Below, in pieces: positions 17,072 through 26,795 of a DNA stretch of 64,000 bases. A model generated the notes under the pieces. That model ran no database searches, was not told the origin of the DNA, and saw only the letters and a program-made list of their open reading frames with translations. This DNA comes from Nitrosospira lacus (GTDB lineage: Bacteria; Pseudomonadota; Gammaproteobacteria; Burkholderiales; Nitrosomonadaceae). A program made the position numbers and the translations under genes. The stretch covers positions 1,459,137-1,523,136 of the forward strand of contig NZ_CP021106.3 of NCBI RefSeq assembly GCF_000355765.4, read 5' to 3'. The stretch's first letter is position 1; each line of letters opens with the position of its first letter.

Positions 17072-17803
17072 TCAGCTTGATTTGCCTGCGGCCGTGGCTA
17101 TGGCTTCGATAGCGGTCCGGGTCCAGAAATCAAGATGGTCGAAAGGTCGGCCGGTCCGCCTGTTCGGCAGATCGAGGCTCCACCCGAGCAATTCGATGTG
17201 ATCTGTGCGCAGGACGCCGCGGAATTCTCCCCATTTTGCCGATTCAACCGGCACCAGGCCATCGTTGGCCTGTGGAATTGCCCGTCCAAAGTATCGTAGC
17301 CAGAATGGCTGTTCATCAAGTGGGCGATGGCCTGCATAGGATGAGTAGACGACGTCGGAGCGATCCGGGATCGGTGCGGCGGAACGGGCTTGGGGAGTCA
17401 ATTCATTCAAACCGGGATGGCCGAGGTGCCGGATCCAGGCTGGAATCAGTCCGCCTGATTCGAGTATCCATATTGCCAGCGGTGTGCCATGATGTGGCGT
17501 GGCAATGGTAAGCAGACTTTTCACACGCCGGTCCGGGTCAAGATGGGTAATCAGGTGACGGGCATCCAGGCCTCCCATGCTGTGCGCCAGCAACGCAAAG
17601 GCCGGGGCGTCATTGCAGAAAAGCTGCTGCGCGAGCGCTTCCGCACGTTCGACTATAGTGCCGGCAGGCGGCACTTCCGGTATGAGAGGAGTAATATGCA
17701 CCCGGCGCAACGCATGTTCAACGCCGCGAAAGTACTCGATCGGTCCGCGACGCGAAAAACCAAGAAAACCATGCAACAGAGCCAGCGTGGGGGCCATAAA
17801 CAA
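17072..17803 (-). CDS. Alpha/beta hydrolase, lipase/esterase-like
   Basis: A 243-residue alpha/beta hydrolase of the triacylglycerol-lipase/PGAP1-like type. The nucleophile elbow is AHSMGG (about residues 73-78) and the oxyanion region follows LLHGFLGF near the N-terminus. A HGTPLAIW segment after the elbow is typical of this group. The likely catalytic His is in TDHIELLGW near residue 205. No signal peptide is visible. It is the first gene of a two-gene unit with the membrane protein downstream. Confidence 0.75.
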   Translation of the reverse strand: MFMAPTLALLHGFLGFSRRGPIEYFRGVEHALRRVHITPLIPEVPPAGTIVERAEALAQQLFCNDAPAFALLAHSMGGLDARHLITHLDPDRRVKSLLTIATPHHGTPLAIWILESGGLIPAWIRHLGHPGLNELTPQARSAAPIPDRSDVVYSSYAGHRPLDEQPFWLRYFGRAIPQANDGLVPVESAKWGEFRGVLRTDHIELLGWSLDLPNRRTGRPFDHLDFWTRTAIEAIATAAGKSS

Positions 17804-18332
17804 TGCTCGCTATAAGGTAATCCATCGGATGGAACGCGCAAGCCCGAAATAGCGGTGACAAGGCGCATTTGCGCAAGATGGCCACGTTGCGCGGCAGCAG
17901 CCGTTCTTTTTTCATATTATATGATTTTTCGGATTTGCGCGTTGTTTAGTCGTGCCAGCAGTCAGATAAGCATGGAAGTCGATTCCTGTGAATGCTACGA
18001 TGATAACTTCAATGCGTACGTCACTTTTGGAAGTCATGATTTAATAGCCTCTGCACAGTTTATGGCGATCCAGCATTGCGCTTTTATATCTTGCCAAGCG
18101 CAATCCGGCCGAGATCCAGGTCATGGCTTGATAGGTCGTTTTGTGTGGAGTTTTGATGACTGCGATTACTCATCCTGTATAGGCGCCAGGCTGAGGAGGG
18201 ATCATGGGCATTTAATTTGAAGCAGGAAATTTGCGACAGGAAAATACAGCTACTCGCCTGTCGAGGTGAAGCGATCATGCTAAACAGACACATTCAGTCA
18301 ATTAAGACACTTAACCCAATTCGCATTAAAGA
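17804..18332. other. stretch without a supportable gene
   Basis: About 530 bp between the divergent hydrolase and SDR genes. A minus-strand frame ending near 18045 reads KTTYQAMTWISAGLRLARYK, which could be the degraded C-terminus of an insertion-sequence transposase, but I cannot name a family. The plus-strand frame at 17855-18220 shows no protein character. Confidence 0.35.
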
Positions 18333-19097
18333 ATGAAGGTGAAGAAACACTATGACGTAAAGGGCAAGATAGCTCTTGTCACGGGCGCAAATCGCGGAAT
18401 AGGCAAGGCAATACTTGCCGCTTTTTTGCATAATGGCGCGGCAAAAATCTACGCTGCGGTTCGCAATTTGAACTCCGTTATTCCGATTGTCGCCCGCTAT
18501 GGCGACAGGGTGGTTCCGGTTCAACTGGACCTGACCAAACCCGAAACTATCATGGCCGCCGCGGAGACAGCGAGGGACGTCCAGGTGGTGGTCAATAACG
18601 CAGGCGTCTTTATCGCTTCAACCCCGATGGATGGCGATGCTATCAATTCGCTTGAGCGAGGAATGGAAATCAATGTATTGGGCCTTATCCGCATGGCGCA
18701 AGCCTTTGCCCCCGTTCTCGAGAGAAATGGGGGCGGGGCGTTTGTGCAACTTAATTCGATTGCGTCGCTGAAGTGCGCTTCCAGCTTTGCAACGCATTCC
18801 GCTTCCAAAGCTGCTGCCTACTCCATCACGCAGGCGCTGCGTGATTTGCTGGATCAGCAGGGTACGGTGGTTCTGAGCGTACATCCCGGTCTTATTGCGA
18901 CTGACATGAGTGATGCCGCGGGTTTGGGCGGGATTGCCGAGCCTGCCTCGCTTGTCGGCGAGGGTATCGTCACCGCATTGAAAGCGGGAAATTTCCATCT
19001 TTTCCCCGACTCAATGGCCAAGCGGATCGGGAGTGCCTACCAGCATTTTTCCGAGAACGTAATCGAAGCTGATATTTCAGAATATCGATCCCATTAA
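18333..19097 (+). CDS. Short-chain dehydrogenase/reductase family protein with altered active site
   Basis: A 254-residue SDR. The cofactor motif TGANRGIG is at 17-24 and NNAG at 88-91. The catalytic Ser lies in QLNSIAS (139-145) and Lys159 is present, but the usual catalytic Tyr of the YxxxK motif is His155 (HSASK). The remaining fold markers (HPGLIATDM, about 184-192) are intact. A Tyr-to-His change usually abolishes or alters oxidoreductase activity, so the protein may have a binding or changed catalytic role. The ATG at 18333 follows GAATGAAGG-type sequence. It stands alone, followed by a hairpin. Confidence 0.82.
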   Translation: MKVKKHYDVKGKIALVTGANRGIGKAILAAFLHNGAAKIYAAVRNLNSVIPIVARYGDRVVPVQLDLTKPETIMAAAETARDVQVVVNNAGVFIASTPMDGDAINSLERGMEINVLGLIRMAQAFAPVLERNGGGAFVQLNSIASLKCASSFATHSASKAAAYSITQALRDLLDQQGTVVLSVHPGLIATDMSDAAGLGGIAEPASLVGEGIVTALKAGNFHLFPDSMAKRIGSAYQHFSENVIEADISEYRSH

Positions 19098-19135
19098 AAT
19101 TTAAAATTGAAAAGCAAATATAAAAATATTGAATG

Positions 19136-19155
19136 CCTCTTCAATTGAGAAGAGG
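19136..19155 (+). terminator. Hairpin after the SDR gene
   Basis: CCTCTTC and GAAGAGG form a perfect 7-bp stem with a 6-base loop, 39 bases after the SDR stop. No T-run follows, so it is a weak terminator or attenuator candidate before the aconitase gene. Confidence 0.4.
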
Positions 19156-19271
19156 TTGAAGGGGGGCAGGGAGTTTTTCAGAGACCCTGGTGTGATCGTG
19201 GCAATGATCTTCCCCGTCGTTATGGTTTTTAATTTTCGCGATATGGAGCACTATTTTGAAGGAGTATCATC

Positions 19272-22103
19272 ATGACGCATAACCTGTTCAATACGCGAAA
19301 AGTGTTTCCTCTTGCCGCCGGCAAGAAAGCAAAGTTCTATTCTCTCTCCGCCCTGGAAACATCGGGTGTGGGCAGGATTTCGCGGTTGCCGGTTTCCATT
19401 CGGATCGTGCTGGAATCAGTCTTGCGCAATTGTGACGGCAAGAAAATCACCGAAGCCCACGTGCGGCAATTGGCTAACTGGCAGCCCGACGCCGCGCGGA
19501 CGAGTGAGATTCCCTTCGTTGTGTCCCGGATCGTATTGCAGGATTTTACCGGCGTTCCGCTCCTCGTGGATCTGGCGGCGATGCGCAGCGTGGCAAAAAA
19601 GATGGGCAAGGATCCCAAGCTCGTTGAACCGCTGGTGCCGGTCGATCTGGTGGTTGACCACTCGGTGCAGGTCGACTACTACGGTGATAAGCAAGCGCTC
19701 AATCTCAACATGGAAATTGAATTCCATCGCAATAATGAGCGCTACCAGTTCATAAAATGGGGTATGCAGGCATTTGATACATTCAAGGTGGTCCCCCCCG
19801 GAATCGGTATTGTGCATCAGGTGAATCTGGAATATCTTGCCCGCGGCGTGCACCAGAAAGACGGCGTGGTGTATCCGGATACACTGGTTGGCACCGATTC
19901 GCATACCACCATGATCAATGGCATTGGTGTGGTTGGGTGGGGTGTTGGCGGGATCGAAGCGGAAGCCGGAATGCTGGGGCAGCCGGTTTACTTTCTTACG
20001 CCGGACGTGGTGGGGGTGAATCTGACGGGCCAGTTGCGTGGCGGTGTTACCGCCACCGATCTGGTGCTCACTGTTACCGAGATGTTGCGCAAGGCCAACG
20101 TGGTGGGCAAGTTTGTCGAATTTTTTGGTGAAGGCACCGCATCGCTGCGGGTACCCGATCGCGCCACGATCGCCAACATGGCGCCTGAATATGGCGCCAC
20201 CATGGGTTTCTTTCCGGTGGATGATGCCACCATCGAGTATTTCAGGGGTACGGGGCGTAGTGAAGAGGAAGTCACCATGCTTCAATCCTACTTCAAGGCC
20301 CAGGGACTGTATGGGATTCCCCGCAGGGGGGACATCGATTACACGCGTGAACTGGAGCTTGATCTGGGCACAGTCGCGCCCTCGCTGGCCGGACCGAGGC
20401 GCCCACAGGACCGTATCGAGATCGGCAATATCAAATCCAGATTCATCGAACTTTTCGCCCAGGCCATTATGGAAGGTGGTTATGGCAGAAAGGCAACGGA
20501 TCTGAGTCAAAGTTATCCAGTGCGCGGCTGCGATGACCGCCATAACGACATGGGAGCCATCACTGGCAGCTCAAGCCGACATGCGGTGCGACCGGGCACC
20601 GAAAGGAATATTACGGAGATGGTCGACAACCGTCCGATACTGGCAATGGAAGCAGCGCCATTATGTATACCGGAAGCCCCGTTTAATCTTGGTCACGGCG
20701 ATATTCTGATCGCAGCCATCACATCATGTACGAACACCTCGAACCCCAGCGTGCTGATTGCCGCCGGGCTGCTGGCAAAGAAGGCGGTGGAAAAAGGGCT
20801 GACAGTGAAGCGACATATCAAGACGTCGCTTGCTCCCGGATCACGCGTGGTGACGGAATATCTCAGCGCTACCGGTCTGCTGCCATATCTTGAGAAACTT
20901 GGCTTTAATCTGGCAGGCTATGGCTGCACAACCTGTATCGGCAACTCGGGGCCCTTGTCGGAGCCGATCGAGGAAGCTGTGGTGACAAATGATCTAGTGT
21001 GTGCCGCAGTACTCTCGGGCAATCGCAACTTCGAGGCACGAATTCACCCCAGTATTCGCGCCAACTTTCTTGCATCTCCGCCGCTGGTGGTGGCATACGC
21101 CATAGCGGGCACCATGCTCAAGGATTTGATGACCGAGCCGCTGGGCCTTGGCAAGGACGGCAAGCCTGTCTGGCTCGGTGACGTCTGGCCGAGTGAGGAC
21201 GAAATTCATGGGCTGATGAAATTTGCTGCCAACGCGGAAACGTTTCGCCGCCTCTACAGTAATCTCACCAAGGATCATCCATTATGGAACGATATCTCAT
21301 CGGTTTCGGGGCAGGTATATGACTGGCCGAAATCCACTTATATTGCCGAGCCGCCGTTTTTCCAGGATTTCTCCATGCAGCCGGGGCAACCTGGCGGTAT
21401 ACGCAATGCGCGTGTGCTGGGCATATTCGGCGATTCTGTAACCACCGATCACATCAGTCCCGCCGGCTCCATTAAGGATACCTCACCCGCAGGCCAATAC
21501 TTGCTTGCAAGCGGCGTTTCGAAGGCCGATTTCAATAGCTACGGGGCGCGCCGCGGCAATCATGATGTGATGATGCGCGGCACTTTTGCCAATGTACGGA
21601 TCAAGAACCTGGTGATCCCCGGCAGTGAAGGGGGCATCACCCTGCATCAGCCGGATGGCCGGCAAATGAGTATTTATGATGCCGCCATGGAGTATATTTC
21701 TGATGGCGTGCCGACGGTGGTATTTGGAGGAGAGGAATACGGCGCTGGCTCGAGCCGTGACTGGGCCGCGAAAGGAACCCAGCTACTCGGTGTCAAGGCA
21801 GTAATCGCCCGCAGCTTTGAGCGTATACACCGGAGTAATCTTGTTGGCATGGGTGTATTGCCATTGCAATTCAAGGAAAATGTCAGCGCTCAATCACTGG
21901 GTATCAAAGGCGATGAGCAATTCGACCTTCTGGGTCTGGATGTTATTCGTCCGCAACAAGGGGTGACATTGGTGATTCATGGCAATGATGGTTCGCGCCG
22001 CGAAATCGATTTATTAAGCAGGATCGATACGGCAATCGAGGTAGACTATTACATGCACGGCGGTATATTACCTTACGTTCTCAGGGAACTCATGAGGGCG
22101 TGA
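19272..22103 (+). CDS. acnA: Aconitate hydratase A
   Basis: A 943-residue monomeric aconitase of the AcnA/IRP type, interconverting citrate and isocitrate through a [4Fe-4S] cluster. The cluster cysteines are in [10 protein letters not shown] (about 490) and [11 protein letters not shown] (about 555). The early [12 protein letters not shown] and [23 protein letters not shown] blocks (about 180-230) and the C-terminal swivel domain ([16 protein letters not shown], about 820) are intact. The ATG at 19272 follows AAGGAGTATCATC, a strong ribosome site. The Fe-S 2-methylisocitrate dehydratase AcnD is a related alternative, but length and motifs favour AcnA. It is convergent with the Crp-family gene. 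Confidence 0.93.
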   Translation: MTHNLFNTRKVFPLAAGKKAKFYSLSALETSGVGRISRLPVSIRIVLESVLRNCDGKKITEAHVRQLANWQPDAARTSEIPFVVSRIVLQDFTGVPLLVDLAAMRSVAKKMGKDPKLVEPLVPVDLVVDHSVQVDYYGDKQALNLNMEIEFHRNNERYQFIKWGMQAFDTFKVVPPGIGIVHQVNLEYLARGVHQKDGVVYPDTLVGTDSHTTMINGIGVVGWGVGGIEAEAGMLGQPVYFLTPDVVGVNLTGQLRGGVTATDLVLTVTEMLRKANVVGKFVEFFGEGTASLRVPDRATIANMAPEYGATMGFFPVDDATIEYFRGTGRSEEEVTMLQSYFKAQGLYGIPRRGDIDYTRELELDLGTVAPSLAGPRRPQDRIEIGNIKSRFIELFAQAIMEGGYGRKATDLSQSYPVRGCDDRHNDMGAITGSSSRHAVRPGTERNITEMVDNRPILAMEAAPLCIPEAPFNLGHGDILIAAITSCTNTSNPSVLIAAGLLAKKAVEKGLTVKRHIKTSLAPGSRVVTEYLSATGLLPYLEKLGFNLAGYGCTTCIGNSGPLSEPIEEAVVTNDLVCAAVLSGNRNFEARIHPSIRANFLASPPLVVAYAIAGTMLKDLMTEPLGLGKDGKPVWLGDVWPSEDEIHGLMKFAANAETFRRLYSNLTKDHPLWNDISSVSGQVYDWPKSTYIAEPPFFQDFSMQPGQPGGIRNARVLGIFGDSVTTDHISPAGSIKDTSPAGQYLLASGVSKADFNSYGARRGNHDVMMRGTFANVRIKNLVIPGSEGGITLHQPDGRQMSIYDAAMEYISDGVPTVVFGGEEYGAGSSRDWAAKGTQLLGVKAVIARSFERIHRSNLVGMGVLPLQFKENVSAQSLGIKGDEQFDLLGLDVIRPQQGVTLVIHGNDGSRREIDLLSRIDTAIEVDYYMHGGILPYVLRELMRA

Positions 22104-22208
22104 AATGGAGAATGGGATTCGTTTAAGCGGCCAAGCCGGACTACACAGCTCAAACCAGGATCAGGGGGAGGGCGAATCTGGCTTTTGCTGGATAGTCCGG
22201 GGTTCTCC

Positions 22209-22985
22209 TCAGTTTACAGTCCAGAGTTCTTTGCTGACGCGGCGTTTAGCGGCTGCAGGCGCGGGATCGGAAAGCGGGCGATATGGTAACAGGCGCTCGT
22301 ATTCATTGTTCACCACCGCATAACATTCGCATACGCAACCTTCCAGCTCTTCGCGATCCAGAACGGTGATATGACCGCGGCTGTATTGAATTGCTCCGAT
22401 CGTTTGCAGCTTAAGCGCCGCCTGGGTCACGCTTTCCCGGCGGACACCCAGCATGATCGCTATCTGCTCATGCGTCATTTGCAACTCGTTGCCCGACAAT
22501 CGATCCAGGCTCATCAGAAGGAAGCGGCCCAGCTGTTGCTCTATATTATGGTGCCGGTTGCATACCGCATTCTGCGCGGTCTGAGTAATCAGGGCCTGGG
22601 TGTAATGCAACACCAGGCGTTGAAATTTGCCGCGTGAGTCGAATTCTTTTTTCAGGATATCCGCCTTGATTCGATAAGCGTTGCCCGCGCTCTGTACCAC
22701 AACCCCGCCGGGCATGCCGCCACCCCCCAGGAGAGTCGAAACACCGGTAAGCCCCTCGTTGCCAATGATTGCAAGCCGCACCGAAGTCCCATTTTCCACG
22801 CCGTACACAGGCGCAAGGATGCTGGTGGCCGGAAAATACAAATGATTAATCAAAGTGCCAGGTTCATAAACCACTTGTCCCAACGACATGAGTGCGGGTT
22901 CAAGATACGGTAGAAGTCTCGCGTAATCTTCCGCAGGCAGGGCCGCAAGAATCCGGTTTTGCTTAGGGCTTTGCAGTGGAAACAT
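22209..22985 (-). CDS. Crp/Fnr family transcriptional regulator
   Basis: A 258-residue regulator. The N-terminal cyclic-nucleotide-binding fold (about 15-130) includes the LRIA-like RLAIIGNEGLTGVSTLLGG segment. The C-terminal winged helix-turn-helix (about 170-215) contains LQMTHEQIAIMLGVRRESVTQAALKLQ, the recognition region. No N-terminal cysteine cluster of the FNR type is present, and cAMP-contact residues are not obvious, so the signal is unknown. This subtype (GNEGLTGVSTLLG) is common in proteobacteria as stress-related regulators. The gene points toward acnA, and a roughly 1-kb gene-free region lies upstream. Confidence 0.85.
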   Translation of the reverse strand: MFPLQSPKQNRILAALPAEDYARLLPYLEPALMSLGQVVYEPGTLINHLYFPATSILAPVYGVENGTSVRLAIIGNEGLTGVSTLLGGGGMPGGVVVQSAGNAYRIKADILKKEFDSRGKFQRLVLHYTQALITQTAQNAVCNRHHNIEQQLGRFLLMSLDRLSGNELQMTHEQIAIMLGVRRESVTQAALKLQTIGAIQYSRGHITVLDREELEGCVCECYAVVNNEYERLLPYRPLSDPAPAAAKRRVSKELWTVN

Positions 22986-23996
22986 AATGAAAGTACCTCC
23001 ATATGTTATTGCTGTTTTGCCAAAGTCAATCCTTCGACCATGACGCTACTGAGACAGGCTAAAGATCGATCCGGACAGTCAGTCAACTGCGCCGGATCAA
23101 TATGAGTGCAAAGTGTCTTTGGTACGATATTTCCATTTATCCCATTGATCGCCCCCGTGGATTGAAGGTTATGAGATTGAATGTTATGAATCGCAAATTC
23201 AGGGCTTCATTGCCAGGATTCCGGCACTTGGTGCATCATTGATTCGAGCGACATCCTTCAAGAGATAAAGCATTTATCATGCCAGGATTAATTGTTATAT
23301 AAAACAGTCGATTAATATATAAGGTGAAAGACAGTCGCCCATTACTGTTGCTGCTCAGCAACGCTAAATCAATGAAGTAATATAAGTGATTGATAACAAA
23401 TTGATAGTTTGTGTCGCCAAATAGCGACGGATAAAACTGGAAATAATATCAATATGTTGTATAGGAATGATGTTCTGATTCCCTATCCTGATTGGATCCA
23501 TCAGAAATGGAGTGGCAGGCCATCTCGAATCGCGGGCAGACAAGGGATGTAACAAAGTGATAGGGCATTGTGGAGTCCAGTCGTCCCGTCACTTCGGCAG
23601 CGGACGAAGCCACGCTTTCCGATTGGGTCGCCGCCGGGGCCGGGATGGGAGCTCTCCGGGGCTTGGGTTTGGGTAGAGGCGAGCGTGGACCGCTCGTGAG
23701 GATGTGAGCCCATTATGACTTGGGGATATTCCTCTCCCTTCTATCATCAACCTCCACCATCCATCAGGGCGAGCTAACAGAGAGTTTGATCGGGCGCGCG
23801 ACGAGCGATGCCAATGTTGTTCGGGCGCCAGTCGGTTCCGGATGCCGGTTTCTTAAGTTGTGGCGGCAGGGTATCGCGCGCTGTCCTGGAAGCGATCCCT
23901 GCCTGATAGGGGGTGCCGGTTCAGGGTCAATTTCCAGCCCGGCAAGGACGACATGTCATGTCGTTTTACCAGTCTTCCATTAGCCCCGGTTCCGAT
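22986..23996. other. About 1 kb without a recognisable gene
   Basis: The left half (23000-23480) is AT-rich, as expected for promoter DNA of the regulator. The right half (23500-23990) is GC-rich, with short open frames in several directions (for example minus 23501-23713 and plus 23720-23983). None shows a known motif or a ribosome site, so I list none as a gene. Confidence 0.4.
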
Positions 23997-24827
23997 TCAT
24001 ACCGATATCTCCAGGTTATCTATTAACCGGGTTTTACCCAGCCGTGCAGCACCCAGCACCACCATATCGCCATCATCCTCTCGGGCCGGATTCAGCGTAT
24101 CGCGTTGCCGCACCGCGATGTAATCCGTTTTCCAGCCATGAGCATCGAGGTCTTCTTTTGCGTTTTGCCGCAACCCACGAAAATTTCTATTGCCGTTCTC
24201 TATTTCCCATTTGATTTGCGATAAAACTCGATAAAGCCGTAGTGCTTCGACACGTTCCTCGTTAGACAGATAGCGATTACGGGAGCTCAACGCCAGGTTA
24301 TCCGATGCGCGCACGGTTTCACCCCCTATAATTTCCAGAGGCACATTGAATTGCCGTACCAGTTCACGCATGATATGCAACTGCTGGTAATCTTTTTTTC
24401 CGAAAACCGCTACATGAGGTTGCACGATATTGAAAAGTTTCAGTACGATTGTTGCAACTCCGCGGAAAAATCCGGGACGAAATTCGCCTTCCAGCGTATT
24501 CGCTATGGGCGGAGGTTCCAGCATGAACTCCTGTCGCACGGGATAGAGGCTTTTTTCACCCGGCGCGAATAATACATGAGTGCCTTGCGCCTTCAATAAT
24601 TCGCAGTCATCCGCCAGAGTACGGGGATACTGGTCAAAATCTTCTGCCGGTGCAAATTGCAGGCGGTTGACAAAAATGCTCGCCACCACGCAGTCCGCTT
24701 CTTGTTGTGCGATACGGATCAGCGACAGATGGCCTTCATGCAGCCCGCCCATGGTGGGAACGAAGGCAATGGAAGATTCATGCCTGAGGCGGCTGCGCAA
24801 GGATGAAATCCCGGTGATGATTTCCAC
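23997..24827 (-). CDS. panC: Pantothenate synthetase
   Basis: A 276-residue enzyme joining beta-alanine and pantoate with ATP to make pantothenate for coenzyme A. The nucleotide motif [11 protein letters not shown] has His30 and His33. FGKKDYQQL and [11 protein letters not shown] are the other family signatures. The usual FVNPxQF reads FVNRLQF, a minor change. The ATG at 24827 matches the family N-terminus. It is 14 bases downstream of panB and probably the last gene of the pcnB-folK-kinase-panB-panC unit. Confidence 0.95.
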   Translation of the reverse strand: MEIITGISSLRSRLRHESSIAFVPTMGGLHEGHLSLIRIAQQEADCVVASIFVNRLQFAPAEDFDQYPRTLADDCELLKAQGTHVLFAPGEKSLYPVRQEFMLEPPPIANTLEGEFRPGFFRGVATIVLKLFNIVQPHVAVFGKKDYQQLHIMRELVRQFNVPLEIIGGETVRASDNLALSSRNRYLSNEERVEALRLYRVLSQIKWEIENGNRNFRGLRQNAKEDLDAHGWKTDYIAVRQRDTLNPAREDDGDMVVLGAARLGKTRLIDNLEISV

Positions 24828-24841
24828 TCTCTATCCGCAAT

Positions 24842-25633
24842 TCAGAATGCGTGCTCAGGTGTCGGAAACTCCCCGGTTTTGACTGATTTGACGTAATTTG
24901 CCAACGCCTCCTGGATGCTGCCTGCACCGATCATGAAATTCCTCATAAATCGGGCTTTCCTGCCGGAATAAATACCCAGCATGTCATAAAGCACCAGTAC
25001 CTGTGCCGAACAATCTATGCCGGCGCCAATGCCGATGGTAGGGATGGAAAGTTTCCTGGTAACTTTCTTGGCGAGCGCAGCGGGAACAACTTCCATCAGC
25101 AACATACCCGCTCCCGCCTTTTCCAGCGCAACTGCGTCGTCCAGTAATTGCTTTGCCTGGTGATCTGTTTTGCCTTGCACCGTGTAGCCGCCCAGTTGAT
25201 TCACCGATTGAGGTGTCAAACCGATATGAGCGCAAACCGGGATACCGCGCCGGGTCAGGAATTCAACCGTTTCCGCCATGATGCTGCCGCCTTCGATCTT
25301 GACCATATTGGCGCCTGCGGCCATGAGTTCGGCGGCATTCTCAAAAGTATCTTCCGGCGCCACCTGAGACGTACCGAACGGCATGTCTGCCATGATGAAC
25401 GCTTTGCTTGACCCGCGTGCCACACAGCGCGTGTGATAGATCATGTCATCCAAGGTGACGGGGAGGGTAGTCTCTTCCCCCTGCAGAACATTGCCCAGTG
25501 AATCGCCCACTAGCAGGATATCGACCCCGGCATTTTCCAGCAGTGCCGCAAAGCTTGCATCGTAACAGGTGAGGATGGCAATTTTCTCGCCATCGTCACG
25601 CATTTTCTGTAAAGCACCTTGTGTGGTACGCAT
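24842..25633 (-). CDS. panB: 3-methyl-2-oxobutanoate hydroxymethyltransferase
   Basis: A 263-residue TIM-barrel enzyme making ketopantoate from 2-oxoisovalerate and methylenetetrahydrofolate, the first committed step to pantothenate. [21 protein letters not shown] (metal-binding Asp) and VKIEGG are the family signatures, and [14 protein letters not shown] lies near the C-terminus. The ATG at 25633 was chosen because AGGAG lies 7 bases upstream and it gives the normal [10 protein letters not shown] start; a longer frame to 25732 runs into the upstream gene. It starts 10 bases after the kinase stop. Confidence 0.95.
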   Translation of the reverse strand: MRTTQGALQKMRDDGEKIAILTCYDASFAALLENAGVDILLVGDSLGNVLQGEETTLPVTLDDMIYHTRCVARGSSKAFIMADMPFGTSQVAPEDTFENAAELMAAGANMVKIEGGSIMAETVEFLTRRGIPVCAHIGLTPQSVNQLGGYTVQGKTDHQAKQLLDDAVALEKAGAGMLLMEVVPAALAKKVTRKLSIPTIGIGAGIDCSAQVLVLYDMLGIYSGRKARFMRNFMIGAGSIQEALANYVKSVKTGEFPTPEHAF

Positions 25634-25643
25634 GAATGGACTC

Positions 25644-26285
25644 CTAGATTCCACGATTGAAATATTCCCGGGGACTGCGCATCTGCTCGAGTTGCTGCAG
25701 CAATAGATCGAAATCTTCTTGGCTATCGACAAAATTGAGATTTTCGCTATTGATCATCATGACCGGCGCATCCTCATATTGATAAAAGAAGCGAGTATAA
25801 CTTTCAGCCAGCCGCCATAGATATTCCTGAGAGATGTTCTTCTCGAACGCATTGCCGCGCCGCTTCACCCGTTCAATCAGTGTGGCGGGAGAAGCTTGTA
25901 AGTAAATCACCAGGTCGGGCGGCGACGCCTGGGGTTGCAAGTGACGATAAATTTGCTGGTACAGCTCATACTCGGCATCGCTCAGCGTGAGCCTGGCAAA
26001 CAGCGGGTCTTTGTCGAGCAGGAAGTCGCTTACCATTACCCGGGTAAACATGTCCATTTGCGCAAAGCTCTGCAATTGATTCGTTCGCTGGAACAGAAAA
26101 AATAATTGCGTTGGCAGGGCATAGCGGGAAATGTCGCCGTAAAACTTTTCAAGAAATGGATTTTCACCGGGTTTTTCCAACAGCAGGGTGCCATTCAGAT
26201 GATCTGCCATGCGCTGCGCCAGACTCGTCTTGCCTACGCCTATCGGACCCTCGATCGCAATGTGGCGGTATTTTTCCAGCTTCAT
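25644..26285 (-). CDS. Deoxynucleoside kinase family protein
   Basis: A 213-residue kinase of the deoxyadenosine/deoxyguanosine kinase family, phosphorylating salvaged deoxynucleosides. The P-loop GPIGVGKTS is at 13-21. The substrate region contains EKPGENPFL, and a [10 protein letters not shown] strand is followed by the arginine-rich lid [12 protein letters not shown]. Betaproteobacteria commonly carry this gene between folK and panB, as here. The ATG at 26285 lies 5 bases after the folK stop, so translation is coupled. Confidence 0.88.
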   Translation of the reverse strand: MKLEKYRHIAIEGPIGVGKTSLAQRMADHLNGTLLLEKPGENPFLEKFYGDISRYALPTQLFFLFQRTNQLQSFAQMDMFTRVMVSDFLLDKDPLFARLTLSDAEYELYQQIYRHLQPQASPPDLVIYLQASPATLIERVKRRGNAFEKNISQEYLWRLAESYTRFFYQYEDAPVMMINSENLNFVDSQEDFDLLLQQLEQMRSPREYFNRGI

Positions 26286-26290
26286 TTATT

Positions 26291-26791
26291 TTATTCCCGT
26301 TCCACCCATTGCCCCGTGCATGCGGCCAGCAACTCGATAACCGTTCCACGTCCCGGAAGGCGGCAATCCGGCGCAATTTCGAGAAGCGGTTGCAATACGA
26401 ATACACGCTGATGCATGCGTGGATGAGGCAGGATCAGATCGTGCTCGTCGCATTGCAGGTCGTCATACATCAGCATATCCAGATCGAGCGTTCGCGGCCC
26501 GTTGGGGTATTTGCGCACGCGCCCGTGGGAGTGCTCGATTTCGAGTAGCCCCTGGAGCAGGCCGTGCGGATCGAGAGCGGTTTCGATTTGCGCCACTGCA
26601 TTGATGAAATCAGGCTGATCAAGCCACCCCACCGGCGCGCTGCGATAAAGCGCGGAGCGTCTCAGCAGGCGGCATGCCGGAAGCCGCGCCAGCTCATCAA
26701 AGCCCTGCCGTACATGGGACGCCGGATCATCCAGATTGCTGCCTAGCGCAATAAAAGCCTGGTGGGCCGGCTGTGATACCATAAATGACAT
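26291..26791 (-). CDS. folK: 6-hydroxymethyl-7,8-dihydropterin pyrophosphokinase
   Basis: A 166-residue HPPK of folate synthesis, transferring pyrophosphate from ATP to the pterin. The start AFIALGSNLDDP, the central SALYRSAPVGWLDQPDFINAV and the RxWGPRTLDLD-like PNGPRTLDLDMLMYD with metal-binding Asp residues are all present. The ATG at 26791 was chosen because GGTGG lies upstream and it follows the pcnB stop by 4 bases; ATG 26782 is an alternative three codons in. Confidence 0.93.
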   Translation of the reverse strand: MSFMVSQPAHQAFIALGSNLDDPASHVRQGFDELARLPACRLLRRSALYRSAPVGWLDQPDFINAVAQIETALDPHGLLQGLLEIEHSHGRVRKYPNGPRTLDLDMLMYDDLQCDEHDLILPHPRMHQRVFVLQPLLEIAPDCRLPGRGTVIELLAACTGQWVERE

Positions 26792-26795
26792 TAAG

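Noticed and set aside
18045-18190. Minus-strand KTTYQAMTWISAGLRLARYK as a transposase tail
   Set aside because: Looks transposase-like, but I cannot assign a family or find ends, so it is not listed as a mobile element.
19416-20543. 375-codon minus-strand frame
   Set aside because: Antisense to acnA, whose motifs are intact; arises from GC-rich codon structure.
23501-23983. Short frames on both strands in the gene-free region
   Set aside because: No ribosome site, no recognised motif and Pro/Gly-rich chance composition.
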